A stretch of 64,000 bases of DNA from Ailanthus altissimus (taxonomy: Eukaryota > Streptophyta > Magnoliopsida > Sapindales > Simaroubaceae): positions 6,639,001 to 6,703,000 of the forward strand of contig OX327683.1 in the NCBI GenBank assembly GCA_946807835.1, given 5' to 3'. The position numbers and the translations under genes were made by a program. This document shows positions 16,804 to 29,159 of the stretch, in pieces. Each line of letters opens with the position of its first letter. Positions within the stretch are counted from its first letter, which is position 1. The notes beneath the pieces are model-generated. The model did no database searches, was not told the DNA's origin, and saw only the letters and a program-made list of their open reading frames with translations.

Positions 16804-19800
16804 TAGCAGTAACTCTGGTTTAAGTCCTTGCATAGGATGAACTTAATTAAGGGCGGTGGCTTAGTCAACATATCAGTAGGTTTTTAGACGACACTATCTT
16901 TGTTAGACTAACTTCACCACTTTGGATAATCTCTCAAATGTAATGGAGCTGCACATAAATATGTTTAGACCTCTCGTGAAACACTTGTGCTTGCTTAGGT
17001 GTATGGCACTCTGGCTGTCACAATATACATTGGTGTTCACATCTTCATTAGCCATTACCTCCGTGCATATGCCTTTCAACCACATGGCCTCCTTAATAGC
17101 TTCTCTAACAGCTATGTACTCCACATCTGTGGTAGATTTTACAACTAAATATTATAGAACTGATCTCCAACATACACTACACCCAAACACTATTAATACG
17201 TAACCCGTCAATGATATTCTTCTGTCTAGATCACCTGCATAATCTGAGTCTATATAGCTTCTTATCATTACACTGCTGTCTTCATCCCTTCTATACATTA
17301 ACCCATAATTTGACGTTCCCTTGAGATATCTCAAAATCCACTTCACTGTAAGTCAATGATCTTTACCTGGATTTGTTATGTATCTACTCACCATACTCAT
17401 AGCATGTACTATGTATGGTCTTGTGCAAACTATTACATACATGATGCTCCTCACAATGTTTACATATGGTACTTTACTTATCTACAGTTTCTCCTTTTCG
17501 GATGTTGGCAATTGTGCTACTGATAATTTGAAATGCATGGCTAAAAGAGTAGAGACAGCCATTGAATTGGACATACCAAACTTCTTTAGGATCTGAAGTA
17601 TATATCTATGTTGAGACAATGAGATAACATCTCTTTTTTTCCTTACAAGATCCGTACCCAATATCTTCTTTATTGCTCTCAAATTCGCCACTCAACTGCC
17701 TTTTGAGTTTCTGTATCTCTTTCGTATTCTTACATGCGATCAACATATCATCGACGTATATAAGTAAATATATCATCGTACAACTTAAGCTCTTAAAGTA
17801 TACACATCTGTTATACATGCTCCTACGAAAGTCATAAGTCATCATAAACTCATCAAATCTCCTATATCACTGTCTATGTGATTACTTTAACCCATATAAT
17901 GACTTCTTCAGTAAATAAGCATGATCTTTTTTTTTGGGCTTTACAAATCCTTATGGCTGTGTCATGTCAATCGTCTATTTAAGTTCTCCATTTAGAAAAG
18001 TTGTATTTACATGTCATCTGCTCTAAATGTAAATCAAAGTTTGCGCAAATGTCTAATAAAATTCTAATGGATGTGTACTTGACGACTGGAGAGAATATCT
18101 CATGAAAGTCTACTCCCTATTTCTAAGTAAAATCTTGTGCAACTAACCTAGCCTTGAATCTCATAAGCTCTATCCCCAGTATCTCATCATTCACCTTATA
18201 TACCCACTTGCACCCTACTAGTTTCTTTTGAGGTCTCTTCACCAACTTCTAAGTATTATTTTTTTTAAGAGAACTAATCTCTTATTCCATGGCTTGCTGT
18301 CATTCTTTCTTATTTTCATTCTTCATAACATTACCATATGTTTTAAGCTCATCAAATTCAAGAGTGTAAGTATAATTAAAGGCATGAACAACTAAATTTG
18401 CTTGTGCATACTTAATTGGTAGGTTGATTATTCTCATTAACTTGTCTCTGACTAGTTGGTACTCTTTAAGTTTTATCTCAAGAGTCCTAGTCTTTCATTG
18501 GGTAGATTTGGAGGAATTCACTGACGTTCTTGGTTTATCTTCAAAGATCTCTTTGTTAAAGTGCTGATCTTGAGGTATATCAGATTTACTCTCAGGCTCC
18601 ATACCTTGTATCCTTTTACTCCTTCAGAATACCATATGAATACTCCTTTGATAGCTTTAGGCTTCAATTTTCCTCCTTAACATGGACAAATACGAGGCAA
18701 CCAAAAATTCTGAGATAGTCATACTTAGGAGGATTGCCAGACTATTTCTCTTCTAACGAATTACTGATGAGGGACTTCTACTGATTAAATACGCTGCAGT
18801 CACTATAGCTTCTCCCTAAAATGCTTTAGACATCTTTGCATTGGTAAGCATGCATCTAACCATTTTAAGTAGGGTCTTATTCATCATCTCAGCTACGCCA
18901 TTCTATAGTGGTGTTCATCTCACCATTCTATACCTTACAATCCTATACTTGGCACAAAAACTCTCTATTACAAAATTTGAGGTAATTGTCAGTTCTTAGC
19001 TTCTTCATCTTTTTGCTAGTTTGATTCTTGAACTTTAACACATAGACCCACAGCTTCCTTAAATAGTCATCAATCAAACTGAGAAAATATCTAGTACCAC
19101 CACGAGAAGCTATCTGAGCTGGTCCCCAAATATCCGAGTGTATGTAGTCAAGAGTCCCCTTATTTTTGTGCTTGCTAGTACTAAATCTCACTTTATGTAC
19201 TTTTCCAAGCACAAAATGTTTACAAAACTCTAATGACTAGAACATATCCTCACCAAATGCCTTTCAACTAAATAACTCCTTTATATTTCTCTCACATAAG
19301 CATATTAGTCTAAGATGTCACAACTAAGTTTGTATATTCTCATCATCTACAGAGAATAATGCAGAACAACTTACAACTTCTCTCTTTAGTACATAAATAC
19401 CTTTATGCTTCTCTCCTCTCATTACCACCATAGAACCCTTCAATACTCTTAAAACTCATTCGTCGATCTGATAGAACACCTATTCTGGTTTAAAGTCTCT
19501 AGTGAGATCAAATTCTTCTTGAGGTCAGGAACTTATCTAACTTATGTCAACTTTTTTACTCGCCTATTATGCAAATTAAATTTAATACTACCAATTCTCA
19601 TCATTTGACATGCAACGTCATTACCATTAACACCTTACCACCACTAATGGGTTAGAAATTTATAAACCAAGATTTATGTAGACACATATGAAATGTACAA
19701 CTAGAATCAAGAACCCATTGTTTAGTACTCTTACCATCAGTAGCGACTAGAGTCTCTACGCTGTCGTAGTTATCATTATAAGTAAGCGCAACATCCATTT

Positions 19801-20567
19801 TTTTCTTGTCTTGTGCTTTCTTCTCCGAACAGTTCTTTATAAAGTACCCATCTTTCTTGCAGTAATAGCACTTCTTAAGAGTCTTGGACTTCAATCTTGA
19901 GCCATTTTTTCTTCCATCTCTATATGAGGGTCTTCCTCTTACAGATAAACTTTCTGCATTGCTTTCAATCTACCTTTTTAATATCTTGAGTTTAATAATA
20001 ACTTCACATCGCTCATCGTTGAACTCTCTTTACTATAAAGAAATGTATAATGAAGCTCTCATAACTATTGGGAAGCAAGCTTAGCAGGATAATCGCTCTA
20101 TCTTCATCTTTTATCTTGATGTTGATAGACTCAAGATCAAGAATAATTTTGTTGAAGGCATTTATATAATCTTTCATTAGTGTCCCCTCTGACATAGACA
20201 ACTGATACAACTTCTTCTTTATATACATCTGTTGGCCAACGATTTTCACATATAAAGAGAGTCAAGCTTCTTCTAAAGACCAATCGCCATCGTCTCACCT
20301 GCTACCTCCCTCAATACTTCAAAACTCAATGACAAAACGATTGTACTATGAGTTTTTTTCTTAAATGTCTATTCTTTCTTCTTCAGCCTTAGATGACTCT
20401 GTCATTTTCTCATCTTCACTAGATGGAGCTGCAATCTTCTTTAATGTCGAACCTAATAGTTGGCTCACCAACAACGCCTTAACTTTCATCTTCCAAGATT
20501 GAAGTAATTCGTGTCATTGAATGTCTCTACCTCATATTTGGGTGTGGCCATGTCTGTTTATAACTTT

Positions 20568-20579
20568 GCTTTAATACCA
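20568..20579 (-). other. Primer-binding site of the minus-strand copia
   Basis: On the minus strand TGGTATTAAAGC follows the LTR end after a 3-base spacer. It resembles the initiator-Met tRNA primer site TGGTATCAGAGC, with two changes. Confidence 0.65.
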
Positions 20580-20582
20580 GTT

Positions 20583-21129
20583 TGTTGAAGCGAAAGCAAT
20601 CATACAAATAATAAACCCAAAGTATAAATCACAGTAACCAGACAATTAAGAAATCTCGAGAGAGAAAGATAGGAGAAAGCACACTCTCTTATTATTAAAT
20701 CTCAAGGCACTCACAAAGTATGCCTTTTACAAGAAAGACTCACAAAAAACTCACTCTTTCTTATAAACAATAGGTTTATCTCACTAAAAATTACAAAGAA
20801 CACTTAGATCACTTATATATCACAAAGATGTATTTACAAGCCAATAGATGACCTTTATATAAGCTTTAGAACAACATAGGTTAACCCTAAACATGTGAGA
20901 GTCATTTTAGGGAGACCCGAAACGAGTAGGAAACTAACAAAATAAGGAAGCCTTTTTCCCGTACCCAACATCGCAGCACTGGACCATCGTGCTTAGCACT
21001 GCGGCGTTAAGCACTTGGTGCTGCAGCGCCCAAGTGTTGTCTAGGGAGGCCACGACACCTACAACCTAGTGCCTGGACAATGCCCTTACGCCTTTCATCC
21101 TCATTTCATGTCCGTCTTCGATCCTCACA
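20583..21129 (-). repeat. 5' LTR of the minus-strand copia
   Basis: About 547 bp, from TGTTGAAGCGAAAGCAATC to CCTCACA in plus-strand reading. Homologous to 16203-16803 with an internal deletion of about 50 bp near 20682. Confidence 0.75.
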
Positions 21130-21345
21130 TACCTAACATACTTGACTTACTCTCCAAATCATATCTCAATAATTTTTAATCAACTTTTTCACATCAAAAG
21201 TCAGCATCATCAACACGAACCATAAGTGAGTTTGAAAGAATAGTCAAGTGTTTGATATAGATTATGAGAGGAAATCAGTATTGATCGGGCAAAAGAAATT
21301 CTTAGGATGATAGATCATTGCATGTGAAATAGTCAAACAACTATC
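21130..21345. other. Short spacer between two copia elements
   Basis: 216 bp of non-coding sequence separating the dead minus-strand copia from the young plus-strand copia. It supplies the left 5-bp duplication (CTATC) of the latter. It may be leftover host sequence of the older relic to the left; this is not provable by eye. Confidence 0.4.
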
Positions 21346-21477
21346 TGTGGAAATGCTTGTATTATGGTTGTAATCTAGTTATAAAGATAGCTTTACAACT
21401 AGACTTAGGGCTATATATAGACTTGTATTATGTTCAATTCAAATAAGAAAGTCTTTTCTTTCTCAATTACTTCTTCA
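21346..21477 (+). repeat. 5' LTR of the gag-less copia
   Basis: 132 bp from TGTGGAAATGC to TACTTCTTCA. It contains a TATA-like TATATATAG at 21412-21420, the likely promoter. It matches the 3' LTR apart from three substitutions and a 2-bp gap (CA). Confidence 0.92.
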
Positions 21478-21489
21478 TGGTATCAGAGC
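21478..21489 (+). other. Primer-binding site of the gag-less copia
   Basis: TGGTATCAGAGC directly after the 5' LTR, the exact complement expected for the initiator-Met tRNA 3' end used by most plant copia elements. Confidence 0.9.
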
Positions 21490-22222
21490 CAACTCTTGGC
21501 TTCTGAATGTGATATTTTCCGGCGACATTTTCCGGTGTACTGCCGGTTCTTTTTTCGGTAGATTACTAGTCTATTTTTCAGCCACCGTGCTCTTTATTTT
21601 ATTTCGGTGGCCGTGACCTCAGAAGGTTCTCGCCATTAAGATCCAAATAATCATCGCCGGACGCATCACCGGACGCGCCTCCACGCGCCGTAAACAGTAA
21701 CTATCTCCGGTGACCGCATTATTTTCCGGCGGTAGTACAGTTTCCGGCCATCTCCGTTGACCTCGGAAGGTGCCGACAATCAGAGCTGCAGTCGTAGCTC
21801 TCTCCCTGGACACCGGACGCGCCTCCACGCGCCGGTAACAGCCCAGGTTTCCGGCAGCTTTTCACCGCCGATCTGCAACTTTCCGGCGACTTGAAATCTC
21901 ACCGCCAGCGTCATCGGACTCAGACGACGCCGGTGACCCCAACTACAGCCGCCGTGCACTCACCGGCATTCGGACGCGCCTTCACGCGCCGTATCTCCGA
22001 CGCTATCATTTGGCCGCCGATCTCCTTATCCGGCGAGCGTTAGTGCTCACCGCCGGCGCCAACAGATTCAGGCAACGCCGGGAAACCAAATCTCTGTCAT
22101 CCGGCGAGTTGCCGTCGTCGGCTGCCGTCGCCGTCGCCGGAAACAGCCACAGTATTGCCGGAAAAATGGCTTCTGTATTGTAGAACTTCTCAGTTACTTT
22201 TCTCCTTCATTTGTGAGCAAAT
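21490..22222 (+). other. GC-rich untranslated leader with thrice-repeated 20-mer
   Basis: Strikingly GC-rich against its AT-rich surroundings, with many CCGGCG/CCGCCG words. The 20-mer GGACGCGCCTCCACGCGCCG occurs at 21671-21690 and 21815-21834, and with one C-to-T change at 21972-21991. No long plus-strand frame is seen. It could be the RNA leader/packaging region; gag would normally start in or after it. Confidence 0.75.
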
Positions 22223-25200
22223 ATGACTACTACTCAAAACTTTAAAACAAGCAGGCACCTTTCATCAGTGATTCTCACCGGTGTTGAATTAGAGAATTAC
22301 CTTAAATACCAAGCGGCTAAGCAGTCTACTTCTTCTGTTGCCCCCACACAGGACCTAGGTAATTCGGTCGCTTGTCTTACTCAACCTCCTTCCTTAGGAC
22401 CTTGGATCCTTGATTCTGGTGCCTCTGATCACATTTCTGGTAACCTCCAATTACTTTCTCATATTTCTACATCCAGATTATTGCCATCTGTCACCCTTGC
22501 TAATGGATCCACAACAACTGCTCAAGCAGTTGGTCGAGCACATCCTCTTCCTTCCTTACCTTTAGAATCTGTTCTTTATATTCCGCATTGTCCTTTTAAT
22601 CTTATTTCTATTAGTAAGCTTACTCGCTCTTTAAACTGTACAATTACTTTTGTCCATGACTCTGTTCTTATCCAGGATCGCAGTACAGGAAAGACGATTG
22701 GGGTAGGTCGTGAGTCACAGGGGCTCTATCATCTAAGTATTCCTCAACCATCTGTTGCATGCAATGTCTCACCCGCACTTCTTCATAATCATTTGGGACA
22801 TCCAAATCTGTTAAAGCTTCGAAAAATGGTTCCAGGTCTTTCTAGTCTGCCATCTTTTAATTGTGAGTCTTGTCAGTTTGGGAAACACTCTCGTGGATCG
22901 TTTCCAAAGCGTGTCAATAATCGAGCTACATCCCCTTTTGCATTAATTCATTCAGATGTCTGGGGTCCTAGTCGAGTCTCATCTGTTTTAGGTTTTAAAT
23001 ATTTTGTTACATTTATTGATGATTATTCACGTTGCACTTGGTTATTTTTGATGAAAAATCGTTCTGAATTATTTTCCATCTTTGAGTCTTTTTGTGCTGA
23101 AATTAAAACACAATTCTCCACTACTATCCGTATATTGCGTAGTGATAATGCACGTGAATACTTTTCTGCTCTTTTTACTAAATTTATGTCTTCTCAGGGC
23201 ATTTTACATCAGTCTTCCTGTGTCTATACTCCACAACAAAATGGAGTTGCCGAGCGTAAGAACAGACATCTCATTGAAACTGCTCGAACATTACTTCTAC
23301 ACCATAATGTTCCTCTTCGTTTTTGGGGGGATGCTGTTCTTACTGCTTGTTTTTTGATCAATCGAATGCCGTCCTCCGTGTTACAACATCAGGTTCCTTA
23401 TTCTATTCTGTATCCTGATCAACCATTGTTTTCTCTTCCGCCTCGTGTCTTTGGCTGCACATGTTTTGTCCATGTCTTCACTCCTGGTCAAGACAAATTA
23501 TCTGCCCGGTTCATCAAATGTATTTTTCTTGGGTACTCACGTCTCCAGAAAGGATATAGGTGTTATTCTCCTGACACCCGACGTTATTTTATTTCTGCTG
23601 ATGTCACATTTTTTGAGTCTTCCCCTCTCTTTTCTTCTGCTACAGAACATATGTCAATCACAGAGGCTCTTCCAGTTCCTTATATTATTCCTCATCCTGA
23701 GTCAAACACAGAATTTGTTCCTACCCCACAATATGATCCTCCTCCCCAGGATTCTCCCTCTCCGAATAATGGGAGTCTTGTTCCTCTTTCTCCTACAGGT
23801 GATGACAGTGATACTGCTCATGCAGCGCTTGAGGTTCCCGCCGACTCACTTCCTGCTCCGGATCACTCTCCTACTGATGTCCTACCACCTGATGACCAAT
23901 TTCCCATTGCTATCCGAAAAGGTATACGTTCCACTCGCAATCCTCATCCTATATATAACTTTCTTAGTTATCATCGATTGTCTTTACCATATTATGCTTT
24001 TGTATCAAATTTATCCTCTGTCACTGTCCCTGCCACTCTTCGTGATGCTCTTTCACATCCTGGGTGGTGTCAAGCAATGGTTGAGGAAATGACTGCTTTG
24101 CATAATAATGGTACATGAGAATTAGTCCAATTGCCCCCCGGCCACTCCACCGTTGGTTGTCGTTGGGTTTACAATGTCAAGTTTGGACCAGATGGTCAGG
24201 TTGATCGGTTGAAAGCAAGGTTAGTTGCCAAAGGATATACACAGACTTATGGCCTAGATTATTCTGACACCTTCTCTCCTGTGGCTAAAATGTCATCTGT
24301 TCGGTTGTTCTTATCTATGGCTGCTATTCGTCAATGGCCTTTGCACCAACTTGACATCAAGAATGCCTTTCTTCACGGAGAACTTCAAGAAGAAATCTAT
24401 ATGGAGCAACCACCTGGTTTTATTGCTCAGGGGGAGTCTGGTTTGGTATGTAAACTTCGCCGTTCATTGTATGGTTTAAAACAATCTCCTCGTGCCTGGT
24501 TTGGTCGTTTCAGCACTGTTATCCAGGAGTTTGGCATGATTCGAAGTCAGTCAGATCACTCTGTTTTTTATAAGCATACACCACAAGGCCAATGCATATA
24601 TCTGGTAGTCTATGTTGATGATATTGTCATTACAGGAAATGATCAAGATGGTATTAAGCAATTAAAAAAACACTTATTTGATCATTTTCAGACCAAAGAT
24701 TTAGGATTACTCAGATACTTCCTTGGTATTGAAGTAGCTCAATCTAGCTCTGGAATCGTTATTTCTCAAAGAAAGTATGCTTTAGATATTCTTCAGGAAA
24801 CAGGGATGATGGATTGTCAACCCATAGACACTCCCATGGATTCTAACACTAAGCTTCTACCTGGACAGGGGGAGCCTATTACAGATCCTGGGAGATATCG
24901 GAGACTAGTTGGTAAACTTAATTATCTCACTATCACACGACCGGATATTTCTTTCCCGGTTAGTGTTGTCAGTCAATTTCTACAGTCTCCATGTGACAGT
25001 CATTGGAATGCAGTTATTCGAATCCTACGATATATTAAGAGTGCACCAGGTAAAGGTTTACTATATGAGAATAAGGGTCATACACAGATTATTGGATATT
25101 CAGATGCCGATTGGGCAGGTTCTCCATCAGATAGACGTTCTACTACTGGGTATCGTGTTCTTGTGGGAGGAAATCTTGTATCTTGGAAAAGTAAAAAGCA

Positions 25201-25567
25201 AGCTGTTGTTGCTAGGTCAAGTGCAGAAGCAGAATATCGGGCAATGGCTTTAGCAACTTGTGAACTTATATGGTTGAAACAGTTAATCCAAGAATTGAAA
25301 TTTGCAGATATATCACAGATGAAGTTACTTTGTGATAATCAAGCTGCCCTCCATATTTCATCAAATCCAGTGTTTCATGAAAGGACTAAACATATAGAGA
25401 TTGATTGTCACTTTATTCGAGAAAAGATTCAATCTGGCATTATTTCTACCAATTATGTCAGCTCAAACAATCAACTAGCAGATGTCCTTACTAAATCTCT
25501 GAGAGGTCCTAGAATTGATTTTATTTGTAACAAGCTTGGAGCATATGATGTATATGCTCCAGCTTGA
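22223..25567 (+). pseudogene. Copia pol polyprotein (protease-integrase-RT-RNase H), one in-frame stop
   Basis: One reading frame from the ATG at 22223 to the TGA at 25565-25567, interrupted only by TGA at 24116-24118, where relatives usually have Trp (..NGTW). First part, 631 aa: a residual gag-pol linker; protease DSG at 64-66; integrase zinc motif His188/His193/Cys214/Cys217; integrase catalytic Asp245, Asp308, Glu344 (D-35-E spacing kept). Downstream of the stop: RT starting RWVYNVK, with LDIKNAFLHGEL and catalytic YVDD (about 38 and 120 codons further on), then RNase H with YSDADWAG and SSAEAEYRAM. Every catalytic motif looks intact. It would encode the copying and integration enzymes but no capsid. 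Whether the stop is read through is unknown. Confidence 0.92.
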
Positions 25568-25574
25568 GGGGGAG
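25566..25574 (+). other. Polypurine tract of the gag-less copia
   Basis: GAGGGGGAG immediately before the 3' LTR, overlapping the pol stop codon; the expected plus-strand DNA priming site. Confidence 0.85.
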
Positions 25575-25708
25575 TGTGGAAATGCTTGTATTATGCTTGT
25601 AATCTAGTTGTAAAGATAGCTTTACACAACTAGACTTATGGCTATATATAGACTTGTATTATGTTCAATTCAAATAAGAAAGTCTTTTCTTTCTCAATTA
25701 CTTCTTCA
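25575..25708 (+). repeat. 3' LTR of the gag-less copia
   Basis: 134 bp, TGTGGAAATGC to TACTTCTTCA, followed by the right copy of the CTATC duplication. Differences from the 5' LTR are three substitutions and an extra CA. Confidence 0.92.
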
Positions 25709-27044
25709 CTATCATAATAAGGCTTTATATTCATCAAATTATTAACATCAATGATAAGAAAACCCCAAAAAGGCGAAAGTAGATATTCCTTTAGATAATG
25801 AACAATAATGTTTCCCAACATATAGTGACCATAAATCAAATTGTTAACGTCTTATGTGACAAAAGTAAAGCAGTGTCAATCATAGAAGAGCTTAAGGACC
25901 ATCCATGGACATGAAGGTGGCGTATACTATACATGTGGCAACGAAACTCTAGCAATCAAAGAGTAGAGGAGACTGAGAAATAATAGAACTCTTAGCTTTC
26001 AACATATTTTTTTATTTTAAAGTACAAGTGGTTGTGAGGTTTGTATAAGATAGATAAGGATGAAGGTGTGAGCTATGAGTTAAAATATTATCATTATAAA
26101 AAATAATAACTATGCAATTTGAGAGATTTGTGATAATTTTAAGTAAAATATTAATATATATAAAGTTCATAATTTTAAGAAAATGGCAATACTATGCTTA
26201 TAAAGTTAGGATAAACTTTTTATCTTAACAAATATATCATCGATTGTTGATTTTTTTAATTTTTATTAATATAATAATTATATAATATTAATAAATAATT
26301 GATATATCAAATTTTCTATTAGTTGAGATACAATCAATCGAAATACAAAATTTGTATTTCAATTATGTAAGTATAACATTACTATTAACAAAAATTTTAA
26401 AACTATTAAAGAATTTGTAGTACTTTATTAGGTTAACTTTATAAAAAAAAATCAATGAAATTCTTTTTTTTCTTATTTTTTTGTAGAATTTTTTCATAAA
26501 AATTAAGCGTTTTTCAGATAATTTTAATGAAAATTTAGTAGTGATATATATATATATATATTTTAATAGAAGGTTTCTAATGAATTTCAACCTATTTAAA
26601 TTTAATCTTTCAATTGAGATCTTCTAAACTAGAGAAATAAAATTAGTTGGACGAGTTATGATGATACCATAAAATAATTGATATTTAAACTATATTTAAA
26701 TTATAAATCCAAAACAATAAAAAAACTTATTTAAAAAGAATTATTTCATTCTTTTTATTAAAATTTTATTTAAAAATTAAAATTACCTCATAATTCTTAA
26801 ACTACTTTGAAACTGCAAATGAAACTCCCAAAAAATAAAAAATAAATAAAATAAAAGCCAGCGCAAAGCAAAGCGAGTTCATTAACCAGCACAAATGACA
26901 TTCAATTTAATAAATTAAGTAGGTGGAAGGCCAATTATTGTTATTAATATTTAATTATTTTTTTAAAGAATACAATTATTATATATCATAAATTACTATA
27001 TTATAATTATATATAAATTAATATAATATCATTAATAGGATTTC

Positions 27045-27235
27045 AACCAAACTCTATCAACTCTTCATAATTGAAGGAAAACAAACAATTCTCTACTCTT
27101 TATAATTGAAGAAAAATAAAAGAATTGTCTACAACTAACAATTGGACAAAAATAAATAATTATCTATAATTAAAGAAAAATAGACAACAAACAATTTTCT
27201 ATAACTAGAGTTATTCAAAATAATTCTCGGAGACA
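27045..27235. repeat. Degenerate short tandem repeats (about 35-45 bp units)
   Basis: Four successive units share the phrase pattern CAATTCTCTACTCTTTATAA followed by TTGAAGAAAAATA, with decay. Likely replication-slippage satellite; no function inferred. Confidence 0.5.
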
Positions 27236-28795
27236 ATTAAAGAAAAGTTCACCCTATTCAAACCTAATATCTCGATAATTAAAATATTGATACTAACTAT
27301 TAGTCCAAAGTAATTAGCTTATTAATATTTTTTTTAATTATTATTTACTAAAATGAATTTAGTAATGCTCATGTCCGGCCTTCACACTTTGAAGCCACTT
27401 CACGTCCACTTTCAATATAAATATAGTTTTCAATATCTGAATTCTAAAATGTTCAGGAATTGCTGCGCATTAAGACCAAAATCTTATATAACCCTCCTTT
27501 AATTGCAATCTTAAATGCTAAATGAAATTAAAAATAATAACAGCAGACAGGTAATATATCAAATTTTCTTTTTACAAATGTCATATTTTACATAATAAAT
27601 ATGTATTTGATATTATAACTTAATAATTAGAGCGCCAAAATTTGAAAAATAATAAAATAAAGATATAAATATATTAAAATTTTGGAATTTGATGTGTTTT
27701 TGCATCTTTAAGTACAATGATAGACGCTTGAATCAATAAGCCAATGCGTGTTAAATTATTGTCCTTTAGCATAAATTTCTCTCCTCCAAAACAAGTATAT
27801 ATCAGCGATTTAGTCTCTGAGTTTAGTTTATAAAAGTGAACTCTTAAATAAAGAATTTTAGAACAATTATGAAATAATTAATCACTAATAATAAAAATAC
27901 ATAAAGAAAATTGAAAAAAATTCTGATCTCTCTTAGTATAGGTAGCACCCACTTTTTTATAATTTAGAAAATATAATAATCAACAATACACCAATAAAAC
28001 TTGATCTTGATTGTTAAATAATAATTTTTTTTAATGAAAATAATGGAGAAATAAATAATTATATATTTATAGAACCTCCATAAAATTAAATTAATCTAGA
28101 AGAGTTAATCTTAGTTGCCATTACTTAGTTTGCAAAAAAACAATTATTTTTTTTTTGAAGTTTCAGCTAATATTCACTTACTTCTTTGTGGTTTTAAAAA
28201 GTATCAAAACCTCGTTATCATTACCACTATTTATTATTCCGTCACTGTTTCATTATTATTATTCTATTATTTTTAATTTTTTTAATGAATTGATAATTTT
28301 CTCATTAATAATATATAGTTTGACAGTTTTATTATAATTTGACTATAATAATACATAGTTTGATAGTTTGACATACTTTGTTGATAATACATAATTTTCA
28401 TAAATTTTAAATTAAAAGAAATTACTACAAATAATGTTAAATTCTTCTATGCTCTCAAATGAGCTGCTAATAAAGAAAAAATTATGTTATATTAAAAAAT
28501 ATATTTTTAAATGATAATTGATGGCCACATATGAAAAATAAAATTTGAGTTGTGTTGGAAAATTATTTTTTATAATTAATATAATTATCGATACTTTTAT
28601 ATTTCTTTTAATTAATTTAAAAATAATTAAAAAATGAGAAGATGTTTATAATGGATTTCCAACATAAAAATTCATTTTTGTAAGCTTATTTTAATTAAAT
28701 GATGTTTAATATATTTTACACTTATTATTATTTATAATTTGAGTACCAAAATTTATTTAATTTAGAATTAATAATTCATCTTATTAATTTATAGG

Positions 28796-28828
28796 GTATA
28801 TATATATATATATATATGTGTGTGTATA
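28796..28828. repeat. TA/TG dinucleotide microsatellite
   Basis: Roughly ten TA units run into a short TG stretch. Confidence 0.7.
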
Positions 28829-29159
28829 TTAGTCTTTATAAAATATTATGTAAGTTTTAGTTTGGCTTAATAGTAAAATGGGTAGTTTTATCTTTGTGGT
28901 TAAGGTTCAATTTCTTTTAAGTTTTCTCACTTTCTTTTTTTATTTTCATTTATTTAAGGGCAAAACTGTTAAATTATATATTATCAAGGATAAAATTATT
29001 AATTCATTAAAAAAGTAAAAATTAACAGAATAATGTTAATAAAATAGTAACACAACAATGAATAGTATAATAGTATGTGAGTTTTGATACTTTTTAAAAT
29101 CACAAGAGATAAATAAAGATTAGCTTAAATTTCGAGGAGAAAAGAGTCTTTTTTTTTCT

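Larger units (their letters stand above)
16203..21129 (-). mobile_element. Degenerate Ty1/copia retrotransposon with both LTRs (minus strand, TNT1/Tork-like)
   Basis: Two related terminal repeats in the same orientation bound a reverse-strand copia. On the minus strand the order is PBS, gag, zinc knuckle, protease, integrase, RT, RNase H. Visible pieces: gag ATG near 20551 (MATPKYEVETFNDTNYFNL); LPNSYESF gag piece (about 20050); knuckle CYYCKKDGYFIKNC (about 19850); protease WVLDSSCTFHMC (about 19690; the usual Gly after DS is Ser); integrase IHSDIWGP (about 19130); RT YVDDML (about 17750); RNase H YIDSDYAGD (about 17250) and ending near 16910. Stops and shifts break every domain, so it is dead. 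No matching target duplication is seen (TCAAG left, TACCT right). It is older than its right neighbour. Confidence 0.85.
21346..25708 (+). mobile_element. Young Ty1/copia retrotransposon lacking the gag core
   Basis: Complete insertion with a perfect 5-bp duplication CTATC at 21341-21345 and 25709-25713. It has short LTRs (132 and 134 bp), an exact initiator-Met primer site, a purine tract and a pol region in one frame broken by a single TGA. The two LTRs differ by three substitutions and one 2-bp indel, so the insertion is fairly recent. The usual gag (capsid and CCHC knuckle) is absent: after a GC-rich leader of about 730 bp the frame opens only about 60 residues before the protease. The element therefore looks non-autonomous, depending on gag supplied by relatives. 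Orientation is opposite to the copia on its left. Confidence 0.93.

Noticed and set aside
16203..21134. Target duplication for the minus-strand copia
   Set aside because: The flanking 5-mers TCAAG and TACCT do not match. The duplication has decayed or the LTR ends are off by a few bases.
23445..24092. 215-codon frame shifted against the copia pol
   Set aside because: Leu-rich shadow of the pol frame; it has none of the conserved motifs.
28855..28960. Second SINE
   Set aside because: A TTTGGCTTAATAGTAAAATGG...GGTTCAATTTC pattern resembles polymerase III boxes, but the B-box is imperfect and no flanking duplication was found.
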